Positions 8,727 to 17,265 of a stretch of 64,000 nt of DNA are shown here, in pieces. The DNA is taken from positions 248,001 through 312,000 of the forward strand of contig NZ_JACTOJ010000001.1 of the NCBI RefSeq assembly GCF_032335695.1. The letters are read 5' to 3'. The position numbers and the translations under genes are program-made. The notes under the pieces are model-generated. The model did not search any database. It was not told the DNA's origin and saw only the letters and a list, made by a program, of their open reading frames with translations. The first letter of the stretch is position 1. Every line of letters begins with the position of its first letter. This DNA comes from JACTOJ01 sp032335695 (lineage in GTDB: Bacteria; Bacillota; Clostridia; Clostridiales; Clostridiaceae).

Positions 8727-9425
8727 ATGGGAAATTATGATTCTCAATACGAAAATTATTACTCATCCATGATGAAAAGAAATGGATATGCTAAAAAAAA
8801 TATTAGACGGGATAGAAACAACTTTAGTAAAAATATATTTGTTAAAAGGATATTGCAGGAACTGGCAGGAGTGCTTATTTTAATATTTATAGTTTTGATA
8901 TGTAAATTTTATAAGAATCCCCAGACTTCAATGATATATACATACTTAAAACAGCAGGTAAACCGCAGCTATAACTATGATGAGATATATAATAAAATAA
9001 TAACTTTTGATCCTAATTCTGTAGAAAGTGAATTAGAAGACTATATAGATAAATTCAAAATGAATATGGGACTAGGAATATCTCTGGAAGAAAAAGTGAA
9101 GCAAAATTATGTACCTCCAGTGCAGGGAAAGATATTAGCAAGCGATTCAAAGGGTGCCAAGGTAAGTTCAGATAAAAAAACCGATGTTAAGTGCTGTTTT
9201 GATGGAACTGTAGAAAGTGTGGGCAATGATTCTAAGCTTGGAAATTATGTTTCTGTGGATCATGGTGATGGCATAGAAACACAATATTATTCTCTTGAAA
9301 ATGTAAGTGTTAAGAAGGGGCAGAAGTTAAAGAAAGGAGATACTCTCGGCAGTTCATCTCAAATATATTTTAAATTTCTTTATATGGGTGAAGAGAGAGA
9401 TCCAAAGGAATATTTCAATTTTTAA
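8727..9425 (+). CDS. SpoIVFA-like protein with degenerate M23/LytM domain
   Basis: The 232-residue protein has one membrane segment (about residues 50-68) and a C-terminal LytM/M23-like fold (KCCFDGTVESVGND, NYVSVDHGDGIETQYYSL, VKKGQKLKKGDTLG). The zinc ligands of active M23 peptidases, in particular the HxH motif, are missing (ETQYYSL stands where H-x-H is expected), so it is probably not an enzyme. The next gene encodes an M50 protease, and this pairing matches SpoIVFA/SpoIVFB, where SpoIVFA holds the pro-sigma-K protease in the mother-cell engulfment membrane. The assignment to SpoIVFA is by context and architecture. AGGAGGCAG lies before the ATG. Confidence 0.75.
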   Translation: MGNYDSQYENYYSSMMKRNGYAKKNIRRDRNNFSKNIFVKRILQELAGVLILIFIVLICKFYKNPQTSMIYTYLKQQVNRSYNYDEIYNKIITFDPNSVESELEDYIDKFKMNMGLGISLEEKVKQNYVPPVQGKILASDSKGAKVSSDKKTDVKCCFDGTVESVGNDSKLGNYVSVDHGDGIETQYYSLENVSVKKGQKLKKGDTLGSSSQIYFKFLYMGEERDPKEYFNF

Positions 9426-9461
9426 ACCAATTAGTTAAACAGCAATATTTAGGAGTGGCGA

Positions 9462-10304
9462 ATGGTAAAACTTAATAGATTTTTTATTCCTTATGTTATC
9501 TTGCTCATATTTATTGGATTCAAAGGCGAACTTATTATTTCTTTTATGTTAGTCTTTCTTCATGAAATTGCGCACTATTTTACTGCAGTAGCTTTTGGTT
9601 ATTCAGGGTTTGATGTTCGAATACTTCCTATCGGAGCTGTACTAAAACTAAAGGATTTAGATGAGGCCGAGCCTATAGAAGATTTTATCATATCCATCGC
9701 TGGGCCCCTTTTCAATTTATTCCTGGCAGGCTTATGTTATTTGGTAAGTCAGGTGAATGACAGCCATATGATTGATGCCTTAATTAAAAGCAATCTTTCG
9801 CTAGGAATATTTAATTTGATACCGGCTTTCCCTTTAGATGGGGGAAGAATTTTAAGAGATTTTTTAAGCACTAGGTATATTTATAGAAGAGCTAATGAGA
9901 TAACCGTAATAGTAAGCATAATATTAGGATACTTTTTTTTAGGCATCTTTATTTTTTTGCTTTTTTTAAAGGTTTTTGATTATAATACCTGCATAATGGC
10001 GGCATTTATAATTATATCCTCCTATAAAGAAAAGGAAAGGATTGTGTATATTATTATGGCGGACATAGCTAGAAAAAAGAGAAAATTTCTTCAAAAAAAA
10101 TATATAGAAAATCGAAGCTTGTCTGTACATTATAAAAGCCAATTATTGGATATACTTAGTATTGTGGATAAAAACAAGTATAATGTATTTGTAGTATTAG
10201 ATGATGAGATGAGAGTGCTTGATGTGGTTTATGAAGAAGAATTGCTAGCCGCTCTTAAGGAATATGGCAATATAACCATGGAGGAGTTACTGGAAGATCA
10301 TTAG
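9462..10304 (+). CDS. SpoIVFB-like M50 site-2 membrane metalloprotease
   Basis: The protein (280 residues) is a polytopic intramembrane zinc protease. The metal-binding HEIAH motif is at residues 34-38, and the second conserved motif, NLIPAFPLDGGRIL, supplies the aspartate ligand. Membrane segments lie around residues 8-30, 70-90 and 145-185, followed by a C-terminal soluble part resembling a CBS-type domain (about residues 195-280, VDKNKYNVFVVLDDEMRVLD). This matches the SpoIVFB arrangement, which cleaves pro-sigma-K during sporulation. It follows the SpoIVFA-like gene at 36 bases, so the pair is probably co-expressed. A related M50 protease with another substrate cannot be excluded. Confidence 0.8.
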   Translation: MVKLNRFFIPYVILLIFIGFKGELIISFMLVFLHEIAHYFTAVAFGYSGFDVRILPIGAVLKLKDLDEAEPIEDFIISIAGPLFNLFLAGLCYLVSQVNDSHMIDALIKSNLSLGIFNLIPAFPLDGGRILRDFLSTRYIYRRANEITVIVSIILGYFFLGIFIFLLFLKVFDYNTCIMAAFIIISSYKEKERIVYIIMADIARKKRKFLQKKYIENRSLSVHYKSQLLDILSIVDKNKYNVFVVLDDEMRVLDVVYEEELLAALKEYGNITMEELLEDH

Positions 10305-10387
10305 AAAATAGCCTTGTTGACTAGCAGTTACTATGCTAGAATGTATATAGTTTTATGACATCATACCAAGAATGGAGAATTATAAGG

Positions 10388-12241
10388 ATGAAACGAGTTA
10401 ACGATGATATACTTTTTAAGGTTGAAAAACCAGCTAGATATATAGGCGGTGAATTAAACAGTGTAGTAAAGGATAAAAATTCGGTAGATATAAGATTTGC
10501 ATTTTGTTTCCCAGATGTTTACGAGGTTGGAATGTCTCATTTAGGAATGAAAATACTTTATCACATATTAAATTTGAGAGAAGACACCTATTGTGAGAGA
10601 TGTTTTGCACCTTGGCCGGATATGGAGAAAGAAATGAGAGATAATGATATATCTCTTTATGCTTTGGAAAGTAAGGACCCGCTTTCTGAGTTTGATTTTG
10701 TAGGCTTCACTCTTCAATATGAAATGAGTTACACTAATATATTGAATATGCTTTCCATGGCCAATATTCCATTAAGAGCTTCAGAAAGAAGAGAAGAAGA
10801 TCCTATTGTAATTTGCGGAGGTCCCTGTTCTTATAATCCTGAACCCCTTTATGATATAGCTGATTTATTCCAGCTTGGAGAAGGAGAAGAAGCTTTAAAT
10901 GAAGTGATGGATCTTTACAAAAGCTTTAAAGGAAGGAAGAGCAAAAAGGAATTTTTAAGAGAGGCATCACACATAAAGGGTGTTTATGTACCTTCATTAT
11001 ACGAAGTAGATTACAATGAAGATAATACAATAAAATCCTTTAAGCCTAAATATGAGGATGTTCCAGAAAAGGTAACTAAAAGATTCATTCCTAATCTGAA
11101 TGATGCAGTATATCCTGAGGATATGATAGTACCTTATACAGAGATAGTTCATGACAGAATAATGCTGGAAACCTTCAGAGGATGTACAAGAGGCTGCAGA
11201 TTCTGTCAGGCCGGAATGATATATAGACCTGTAAGAGAAAAAGCTTCAGATAAGCTTATGGAACAGGCAGATACTTTGCTTAAGAACACAGGTTATGAGG
11301 AAATATCTCTTACTTCTTTAAGCATATGCGATTATTCAGATATAAAAAATCTAGTGCTTTCGCTTATGGAGAAGCATAAGGAAGAAAAAGTAGGGGTTTC
11401 TCTTCCTTCTATAAGAATAGATTCTTTTTCTGTGGATCTCATAAATGAAATTCAAAAGGTCAGAAAGACAGGGCTTACTTTTGCGCCTGAAGCCGGAAGC
11501 CAAAGGATGAGAGACATAATAAATAAATGCGTAACAGAAGAGAATTTAATTGATTCTGTAAGGGATGCTTTTCAAGCAGGCTGGTCAACTATTAAGCTTT
11601 ATTTCATGCTTGGACTTCCTTATGAAACTATCGAAGATGTGGTAGGCATAGCAGAACTTGGACAAAAGGTTGTAGATGAATACTATAAGGTGCCTAAGGA
11701 AAAAAGAAATAAGGGACTTAAGGTTACCATGAGTACATCCATATTTGTTCCAAAACCCTTCACTCCTTTCCAATGGGCACCTCAGGACAGAATGGAAGCA
11801 GTAAGAGAAAAGATAAATGCAGTTAGAAAAAATGTTAAGAGCAGAAATCTTACTTACAATTGGCATGAATCTCTAGTTAGCTATCTTGAAGCTGCTGTGG
11901 CTAGAGGAGATAGAAGGATATGCGATGTTTTAATAAAGGCGCATGAAAAAGGTGCTAAGTTCGATGGTTGGTCTGAATATTTCAGCTTTGATATATGGAT
12001 GGAAGCTTTTAAAGAGTGCAATGTTGATGGAGATTTTTATGCTTATAGAAGCAGAGAATATAGTGAAATATTGCCTTGGGATTTTATTGACGTAGGTGTA
12101 AATAAGACATTTCTAATAGATGAAAATGAGAAAGCAAAAAATGCAGAGCTTACACCTGATTGCAGACAAGGATGCAAAAACTGCGGCATAAATGTAAACT
12201 TTAAAGAAGGGAAGTGCTTCCAGGGTGCGATATGTAATTAA
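10388..12241 (+). CDS. B12-binding-domain radical SAM protein (TIGR03960-type)
   Basis: This 617-residue protein has an N-terminal cobalamin-binding-like domain (about residues 25-200) and a radical SAM core with C266-x3-C270-x2-C273 (RGCTRGCRFCQAG) for the 4Fe-4S cluster. The C-terminus has further cysteines (CRQGCKNCGIN). Proteins of this type are paired in clostridia and cyanobacteria with the small partner encoded next; their substrate is not established, with an RNA-modification role sometimes suggested. An in-frame Met at 10355 exists, but the protein family starts at MKRVNDD and an AAGG lies before 10388. The coding region overlaps the next gene by 17 bases. Confidence 0.85.
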   Translation: MKRVNDDILFKVEKPARYIGGELNSVVKDKNSVDIRFAFCFPDVYEVGMSHLGMKILYHILNLREDTYCERCFAPWPDMEKEMRDNDISLYALESKDPLSEFDFVGFTLQYEMSYTNILNMLSMANIPLRASERREEDPIVICGGPCSYNPEPLYDIADLFQLGEGEEALNEVMDLYKSFKGRKSKKEFLREASHIKGVYVPSLYEVDYNEDNTIKSFKPKYEDVPEKVTKRFIPNLNDAVYPEDMIVPYTEIVHDRIMLETFRGCTRGCRFCQAGMIYRPVREKASDKLMEQADTLLKNTGYEEISLTSLSICDYSDIKNLVLSLMEKHKEEKVGVSLPSIRIDSFSVDLINEIQKVRKTGLTFAPEAGSQRMRDIINKCVTEENLIDSVRDAFQAGWSTIKLYFMLGLPYETIEDVVGIAELGQKVVDEYYKVPKEKRNKGLKVTMSTSIFVPKPFTPFQWAPQDRMEAVREKINAVRKNVKSRNLTYNWHESLVSYLEAAVARGDRRICDVLIKAHEKGAKFDGWSEYFSFDIWMEAFKECNVDGDFYAYRSREYSEILPWDFIDVGVNKTFLIDENEKAKNAELTPDCRQGCKNCGINVNFKEGKCFQGAICN

Positions 12242-12929
12242 ATTTACCAAGGAAAATGAAATAAAATTTATTTCTCACTTAGATGTTATGAGAACGGCTC
12301 AGAGAGTGGTGAGAAGAGCAGGACTGCCTGTGGAATACTCTCAAGGCTTCAATCCTCACATGAACATGTCCATAGCTCAGCCTTTGTCAGTAGGTATGTA
12401 CTCCCAAGGAGAATATATGGATGTGGTATTTACTGAGGAAGTTGATGAAAAAGCTATTATAGCTTCCCTAAATGAAAATGCGCCAAGAGGTATAAGGTTT
12501 ATTGAGGCAGTTAAGGTGATTCAGCCCCCTTCTCAAGAAAAAAAGATTCCTCAAGTTATGGCGCTGATTGATGCAGCGGAATACGAGATAACTATCAAAA
12601 CAGAAGATAGTAAGGCTGCAGCTGAAAGCATTGAGAGATTGATGAAGGAAGAAACTTGGGAAACTTTAAAGAAGAGCAAAAAAGGCGAAAAGCTTATTGA
12701 TATAAAGCCTATGGTTAAAAAATTTGAATACTATGTTTCGGAAGAGAATATAAAGATAGCTGCAGTAATAAGCTGTGGAAGCAGAGAAAATCTTTCAGCA
12801 GAACTTTTGAGTAGCTTTATAATAAGCAAAGGTGAAGGATTTAAAAATGCCTTTGTAAACATGGAAAGAAAAGAAATGCTTGCAGAAAAAAAAGGAAAAA
12901 TGGTACCTATATATAAATATTTTAATTAG
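12225..12929 (+). CDS. Radical SAM-associated partner protein (TIGR03936/DUF2344-type)
   Basis: The 234-residue protein begins at GTG 12225, inside the end of the preceding radical SAM gene, which indicates translational coupling. The N-terminal motif sequence RYVIKFTKENEIKFISHLD and the later LPVEYSQGFNPHMNMSIAQPL segment are typical of the family. It has no radical SAM cysteines. It is nearly always fused or adjacent to the TIGR03960-type protein, so the two probably act together; the reaction is unknown to me. The region after it carries a MITE-like element. Confidence 0.8.
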   Translation: MRYVIKFTKENEIKFISHLDVMRTAQRVVRRAGLPVEYSQGFNPHMNMSIAQPLSVGMYSQGEYMDVVFTEEVDEKAIIASLNENAPRGIRFIEAVKVIQPPSQEKKIPQVMALIDAAEYEITIKTEDSKAAAESIERLMKEETWETLKKSKKGEKLIDIKPMVKKFEYYVSEENIKIAAVISCGSRENLSAELLSSFIISKGEGFKNAFVNMERKEMLAEKKGKMVPIYKYFN

Positions 12930-12942
12930 AAGTTTTGAAATT

Positions 12943-13213
12943 TAAAGGGCTGTCGCACAATGAAGATAAAGTTATTTTAAAGAGAAATAGATGAGAACAA
13001 ATTAATGATTAAAAAGTAAGAATTAAAAGTGAAGGTAAAAATTCAGACTTGCTGAATTTTTTATAAACTTATAGTTCAAAGAAATCGGTTCATAAAGAGC
13101 GATTTCCTCACTAACTATTAATTTTTTAATTCTTACTTCTTAAATGAAATTTATCGCTTACTAAGCGTATCTTATTATCTTAAAATTAATGATATTTTTG
13201 CGACATCCCCTTA
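12943..13213. mobile_element. MITE-like element with terminal inverted repeats
   Basis: The 271-base stretch between the DUF2344-type gene and rng has 15-bp imperfect terminal inverted repeats (12943-12957 and 13199-13213, 13 of 15 matching, core TGTCGCA). Inside are nested palindromes: AAGTAAGAATTAAAA (13014-13028) with its complement at 13124-13138, GAAATCG (13081-13087) with CGATTTC (13100-13106), and a compact palindrome at 13155-13167. It has no coding capacity. A clear target-site duplication was not found. TIRs with GCTGTCGCA occur in several clostridial insertion sequences, so a non-autonomous derivative is the best reading. Confidence 0.7.
13037..13061. terminator. Bidirectional terminator-like hairpin inside the MITE-like element
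   Basis: AAAAATTCAG-ACTTG-CTGAATTTTT forms a 10-bp stem with A and T tracts on the two sides, so it could terminate transcription in either direction. It may end the upstream radical-SAM operon. Confidence 0.55.
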
Positions 13214-13229
13214 TAGGGGGCGATTTACA

Positions 13230-14669
13230 ATTAAAGAACTTTTTATAGAGAGAAGAGAAGAAATACTGAGAATAGCTATAAAAGAAAATGGTATACTTGT
13301 GGATTGTTTTTTGGAAGAAGAGGAGAAAAATCCCTATCCTGGACAAGTGTATAAAGGAGTAATAAAGAATATAGTTCCCGCTATTAAAGGTGCTTTTGTA
13401 GACATTGGACTTGAAAAGAATGCTTTTTTGTATATGGAAGGAAAGTATGAGAAAAAAAATATAAGGAAGAATGATGAAGTTATAGTAGAAGTGGTAAAAG
13501 AAGAACTAGGGGATAAAGGCGCAAAGATTACTACCGCCTTCACTATACCAGGAAGATATTGTGTAATCATGACAGATAATAACTTTGTAAGTTTTTCCAG
13601 CAAAATATATGATGAGGACTTCAAAAAATATATATTAAGCAATATAAATAAGCCAGAAGAAATAGGTATAAAAATAAGGACAAATGCTCAATCAATCAAT
13701 GTGGAGGATATAAACAAAGAAATAGATGAATTGTATGCTGCCTATAAAAAAATAACTGCAAAGGCGAAGTATTCTATAAAGCCCGAGCTTCTTTACGATG
13801 CAGGAGGAGTTCTCTTAAGAACTCTAAGAGATAATGTGGATGCTTCTACAAAAAGAATAGTTTTAGATAGCCAGAAGGACTATGAAAAAGTAATGGAATT
13901 TATAGAAGATAAGGCAGATATAATATCGGAAGTAAAGTATTATGATGGACACTGCTCTCTTTTTGACTTAGAAAATATAGAAAAGCAAATACTTCATCTT
14001 AGAAGCAGCAGAGTAAATTTAAAATGCGGCGGCTATATAATAATTGATAAGACAGAAGCTATGTATGTTATAGATGTAAACAGCGGAAAAAATGTGTCAC
14101 CTTCACAGCTTGAAAAGACAGCTTTCTGTACTAATATGGAAGCTGCGGCTGAAGCAGCAAGGCAGATAAGGCTTAGAAATTTAAGCGGAATAATAGTTAT
14201 AGATTTTGTTGATATGCATCTTGAAGAAAACAAATCAAAGGTTATTGAAGTTATAAGAAACGGTTTTTCTGGAGATAAGAATAAAACGGTGATATTTCCA
14301 TTTACGGAGCTTGGATTAATTCAGATAGCTAGAAGAAGAAGAGGAAAAAACATATCAGAATACATAGAAGAAAACTGCAGTCAATGTGAAGGAAAAGGAA
14401 GAAAATTAAAATTTAGTTATATATGCATGCTTATCAGAAATGAAGTATTAAAGATGGAAGCTGAAGGTATCAATAATATTTTAATATCCATTAATGAGTA
14501 CTATAAAATGCATATTGAAGAAGATAAGAATGGATTTATCGAAAGCATAAATGGAGAAAATAAAGGAATATATGTTAAATACATAAATGACATGGATAAT
14601 TTTAAATTAAAACCTTTAATATTTAATAATCAGTTGGAAGATGCTGAAAAATATCAAATTAGGGGATAA
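13230..14669 (+). CDS. rng: Ribonuclease G/E family protein, apparent ATT start
   Basis: This endoribonuclease family cleaves 5'-monophosphorylated RNA in mRNA decay and rRNA maturation. The 479-residue reading has an N-terminal S1-like domain (PGQVYKGVIKNIVPAIKGAFVDIGL), the two catalytic-aspartate motifs YVIDVNSG and IIVIDFVDM, and the zinc-link cysteines CSQCEGKG. The first canonical start in frame, GTG at 13299, would remove the conserved KELFIERREEILRIAIKE. The frame is open upstream and ATT at 13230 stands exactly where relatives have their initiator, nine bases after AGGGGG (13215-13220). The start is therefore called at ATT. That Shine-Dalgarno can pair with the end of the adjacent MITE-like element. 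The gene is far enough from the downstream rplU to have a separate promoter between them. Confidence 0.85.
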   Translation: MKELFIERREEILRIAIKENGILVDCFLEEEEKNPYPGQVYKGVIKNIVPAIKGAFVDIGLEKNAFLYMEGKYEKKNIRKNDEVIVEVVKEELGDKGAKITTAFTIPGRYCVIMTDNNFVSFSSKIYDEDFKKYILSNINKPEEIGIKIRTNAQSINVEDINKEIDELYAAYKKITAKAKYSIKPELLYDAGGVLLRTLRDNVDASTKRIVLDSQKDYEKVMEFIEDKADIISEVKYYDGHCSLFDLENIEKQILHLRSSRVNLKCGGYIIIDKTEAMYVIDVNSGKNVSPSQLEKTAFCTNMEAAAEAARQIRLRNLSGIIVIDFVDMHLEENKSKVIEVIRNGFSGDKNKTVIFPFTELGLIQIARRRRGKNISEYIEENCSQCEGKGRKLKFSYICMLIRNEVLKMEAEGINNILISINEYYKMHIEEDKNGFIESINGENKGIYVKYINDMDNFKLKPLIFNNQLEDAEKYQIRG

Positions 14670-14675
14670 ATTTTC

Positions 14676-14704
14676 TTTACAAAGCAATTTATATATGTTA
14701 GAAT
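14676..14704 (+). promoter_or_regulatory. Sigma-A promoter for rplU-prp-rpmA
   Basis: TTTACA (14676-14681), a 17-base spacer and TAGAAT (14699-14704) form a good vegetative promoter. Transcription should begin near 14711, giving a leader of about 77 bases before rplU. Confidence 0.7.
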
Positions 14705-14710
14705 GGCATT

Positions 14711-14787
14711 TGTAGACCGCACACATAGGGTTTTAAACATATTTATATGTACCTGAGATGGCGAGACTGGTTTGAGGAGGTGTTTTA
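14711..14787 (+). ncRNA. Candidate L21 leader (autoregulatory 5' UTR of rplU)
   Basis: The structured untranslated region between the promoter and rplU has a conserved-looking segment (GACCGCACAC, then CCTGAGATGGCGAGACTGG) and a small hairpin ACATAT-TT-ATATGT. Firmicute rplU operons commonly have an L21 leader here, thought to bind L21. The assignment is by position and recalled sequence character; a covariance-model search would settle it. Confidence 0.55.
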
Positions 14788-15102
14788 ATGTACGCAGTAG
14801 TAGTTACTGGAGGAAAGCAGTACAAGGTTTCTGAAGGAGATGTTATCTTCGTTGAAAAACTTGAAGCTGAAGTTGACTCCACAGTTGAACTTGATAATGT
14901 TCTTGTTGTATCTAAGGATAACGGAGAAGTTGTTGTTGGAAAGCCAGCAGTAGAAGGCGCAAAGGTTGTTGCAAAAGTTGCTGCTCAAGGAAAGGCAAAG
15001 AAGATTATAGTTTTCAAATATAAGCCTAAGAAGGATTATAGAAGAAAGCAAGGTCACAGACAACCATACACTAAGTTGGTTGTTGAGAAGATAGAGGCAT
15101 AG
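14788..15102 (+). CDS. rplU: 50S ribosomal protein L21
   Basis: L21 binds 23S rRNA in the large subunit. The 104-residue protein starts with the typical MYAVVVTGGKQYKVSEGD and has the C-terminal basic segment KPKKDYRRKQGHRQPYT. AGGAGGTG precedes the ATG. It is first in the conserved rplU-prp-rpmA operon and is followed after one base by the Prp gene. Confidence 0.98.
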   Translation: MYAVVVTGGKQYKVSEGDVIFVEKLEAEVDSTVELDNVLVVSKDNGEVVVGKPAVEGAKVVAKVAAQGKAKKIIVFKYKPKKDYRRKQGHRQPYTKLVVEKIEA

Positions 15103-15103
15103 T

Positions 15104-15451
15104 ATGATAACTGTGCAATTTAAAAGAGATATTAAGTCTAAAATTCTAATAGGTTACAATGTTGATGGTCATGCTGAGTATCAGGATGGTGATACCATGG
15201 TTTACGATGATTTAGTTTGCGGAGTAGTATCCAATCTAGCTCAAGTAACCATAATTGGAGTTACTGAGGTGCTTGGAATTGATGCTTCATATGTGGCTGA
15301 AGAAGGAGATATAAGGCTTGATATATCTGAATTATCAATTGAAGCTATCAGCAGTTGTCAAGTACTTCTTGAAACAATGCTATTAGGTCTTCAAAGATTA
15401 GAAATTACTTATAGTGAATATATAAAAGTATTTATAGAGGAGGTGCGTTGA
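15104..15451 (+). CDS. prp: Ribosomal-processing cysteine protease Prp (YsxB family)
   Basis: Prp cuts the N-terminal extension off ribosomal protein L27, a step required for active ribosomes in many Firmicutes. The 115-residue protein has the catalytic dyad as His23 (DGHAEY) and Cys39 (LVCGVVSN). Family members I recall (GHAGYAxxGEDIVC) have about eleven residues between the two; here there are fifteen, because of the longer loop QDGDTMVYDD. The gene lies between rplU and rpmA, with one base before and one base after, as in other Firmicutes. Its substrate rpmA also has an unusual cleavage site. Confidence 0.9.
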   Translation: MITVQFKRDIKSKILIGYNVDGHAEYQDGDTMVYDDLVCGVVSNLAQVTIIGVTEVLGIDASYVAEEGDIRLDISELSIEAISSCQVLLETMLLGLQRLEITYSEYIKVFIEEVR

Positions 15452-15452
15452 T

Positions 15453-15755
15453 ATGTTACTAATAAACCTTCAGTTATGTGCTCATAAAAAAGGAATGGGT
15501 AGTACTAGAAACGGTAGAGACAGTGAATCCAAGAGATTGGGAGTAAAATCTGCTGATGGACAGTTCGTTTTAGCTGGAAACATTCTAGTTAGACAAAGAG
15601 GAACAAAGATTCATCCAGGTGCTAACGTTGGTAAGGGCAGTGATGACACTCTTTTCGCTAAGATCGATGGTATCGTAAGATATGAAAGAGTTGGAAAAGA
15701 TAAGAAAAAAGCAAGTGTATATCCAGTAGATGTAGAAGAAGTTTTAGCAGAGTAA
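15453..15755 (+). CDS. rpmA: 50S ribosomal protein L27 with cleavable N-terminal extension
   Basis: L27 lies near the peptidyl transferase centre. The 100-residue precursor begins MLLINLQLCA and then HKKGMGSTRNGRDS; Prp should cut after LQLCA. The usual Firmicute site is LQFFA or a close variant, so Cys at the second-last position and His after the cut are unusual. The mature part is standard. GGAGGTG precedes the ATG at 15453. The gene ends the operon before a strong terminator. Confidence 0.97.
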   Translation: MLLINLQLCAHKKGMGSTRNGRDSESKRLGVKSADGQFVLAGNILVRQRGTKIHPGANVGKGSDDTLFAKIDGIVRYERVGKDKKKASVYPVDVEEVLAE

Positions 15756-15783
15756 AAAAAGGCACCCGGTAGGGTGCTTTTTT
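15754..15783 (+). terminator. Strong Rho-independent terminator after rpmA
   Basis: GCACCC (15762-15767) and GGGTGC (15772-15777) form a GC-rich stem with a four-base loop, preceded by A residues and followed by six T residues. Confidence 0.92.
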
Positions 15784-15810
15784 ACTCTTAATATAAAATT
15801 TTTATTTAAT

Positions 15811-15862
15811 GGCTGTGTTTTAATTTACCTCTGCAGGTTTTAGAATCATTTAAAACATAGCT
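15811..15862. repeat. Palindromic repeat of the CTRTGTTTTAAA family
   Basis: GGCTGTGTTTTAA (15811-15823) and TTAAAACATAGCT (15850-15862) pair with a G-T wobble. Similar arms recur at 17199-17216 (short form after obgE), 44335-44379 and 62070-62127. Confidence 0.6.
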
Positions 15863-15917
15863 TATTTAATGATAGCATTACAAATTTGCGGAAATAATAA
15901 GAAAAGAGGTGATTGCT

Positions 15918-17192
15918 TTGTTTATAGATAGAGCTAAAATATTTGTTAAATCTGGAGATGGCGGAAATGGTGCAATATCCTTCAGAAGAGAAAAATATGT
16001 ACCATTAGGAGGACCTGATGGCGGAGATGGTGGAAGAGGAGCAGACGTAGTATTAGTAGCAGATAGCAATATGACCACGCTTATAGACCTTACTTATAAA
16101 AGAAAGTATGTGGCTGAAAAAGGAGTTAATGGATCTAGTTCTAAATGCTATGGTAAGGATGGAGAGACTTTATATATAAAAGTACCAACAGGCACCATAG
16201 TAAAAGATACTGATAGCGGTAAAATAATGGCGGATCTTTCTCATGGAGGAGAAACCTTTGTAGTAGCTAAAGGTGGAAAAGGCGGAAAAGGAAATGCTAA
16301 ATTTGCTACTGCTACCAGACAGGCACCTAGCTTTGCCGAGCCTGGTATGCCTGGGGAAGAAAGATATATTACGCTTGAACTTAAACTTTTAGCTGATGTA
16401 GGTTTAATGGGATTCCCTAATGTAGGTAAATCCACATTGCTTTCAGTGGTTTCAAAGGCTAGACCTAAAATAGCTAATTATCATTTTACAACATTGAAGC
16501 CTAATTTGGGTGTGGTTAGCATGCCTGGAATAGAAAGTTTTGTAATAGCTGATATACCAGGTATAATTGAAGGCGCTTCCGAAGGAATAGGTTTAGGCTT
16601 GGACTTCTTAAGGCATATAGAAAGAACCAGAGTACTTATTCATGTGGTGGATATAAGTGGTGTGGAAGGAAGAGACGCTGTAGAAGACTTTATTAAAATT
16701 AATGAAGAGCTTAAAAAATACAGTGTAAAGCTTTGGGATAGACCTCAGATAGTAGCTGCTAACAAATCTGATATGCTTTTTGATGATGAAGTTTTTGAAA
16801 ACTTTAAAAAGAAGCTAAAGGAAATGGGGTATGACAAGATTTATAAAATTTCAGCTGCCAGCAGACAGGGTGTTGACGAACTTATGAAGGCAGCAGCAGA
16901 GCTTTTGAGTACCATACCAGTGACAGAGCTTGAAATTAAGGAAGAAGATAAATTTGTACCTGAAGAAAAGAGATTTACTTATGATATAAGAGTTGAGGAC
17001 GATGTTTATATTGTAGAAGGAAGCTTCGTAGACAGACTTCTGGCAGCGGTTAATGTAAATGAGCCGGATTCATTAAAGTATTTTCATAAGGTACTTAAGA
17101 ATAAAGGAATCTTTGATGAGCTTTTAGAGTTAGGAATAAAAGATGGAGATACAGTAAGGCTCAATGATTTTGAGTTCGATTTCTTACTTTAA
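15918..17192 (+). CDS. obgE: GTPase Obg (ribosome assembly and stress GTPase)
   Basis: Obg is an essential GTPase linked to 50S maturation and, in Bacillus, to stress response and sporulation. The 424-residue protein has the glycine-rich Obg fold (MFIDRAKIFVKSGDGGNG to about residue 158), a G domain (GFPNVGKST, DIPGIIEGAS, NKSD) and the C-terminal OCT domain (about 345-424). AGAGGTG at 15905-15911 and homology favour TTG at 15918, giving MFIDR; a GTG at 15909 would add three residues but overlaps the binding site. It stands between rpmA and yhbY as in most Firmicutes. Confidence 0.95.
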   Translation: MFIDRAKIFVKSGDGGNGAISFRREKYVPLGGPDGGDGGRGADVVLVADSNMTTLIDLTYKRKYVAEKGVNGSSSKCYGKDGETLYIKVPTGTIVKDTDSGKIMADLSHGGETFVVAKGGKGGKGNAKFATATRQAPSFAEPGMPGEERYITLELKLLADVGLMGFPNVGKSTLLSVVSKARPKIANYHFTTLKPNLGVVSMPGIESFVIADIPGIIEGASEGIGLGLDFLRHIERTRVLIHVVDISGVEGRDAVEDFIKINEELKKYSVKLWDRPQIVAANKSDMLFDDEVFENFKKKLKEMGYDKIYKISAASRQGVDELMKAAAELLSTIPVTELEIKEEDKFVPEEKRFTYDIRVEDDVYIVEGSFVDRLLAAVNVNEPDSLKYFHKVLKNKGIFDELLELGIKDGDTVRLNDFEFDFLL

Positions 17193-17265
17193 AAATTGGC
17201 TGTGTTTTAAGAAAACATCATATTTTTTATACATTACACTATAAAATATTATTGCGAGGTAAAAG

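Noticed and set aside
13299..13301. GTG as start of rng
   Set aside because: It would remove the conserved N-terminal 23 residues and has no ribosome binding site nearby.
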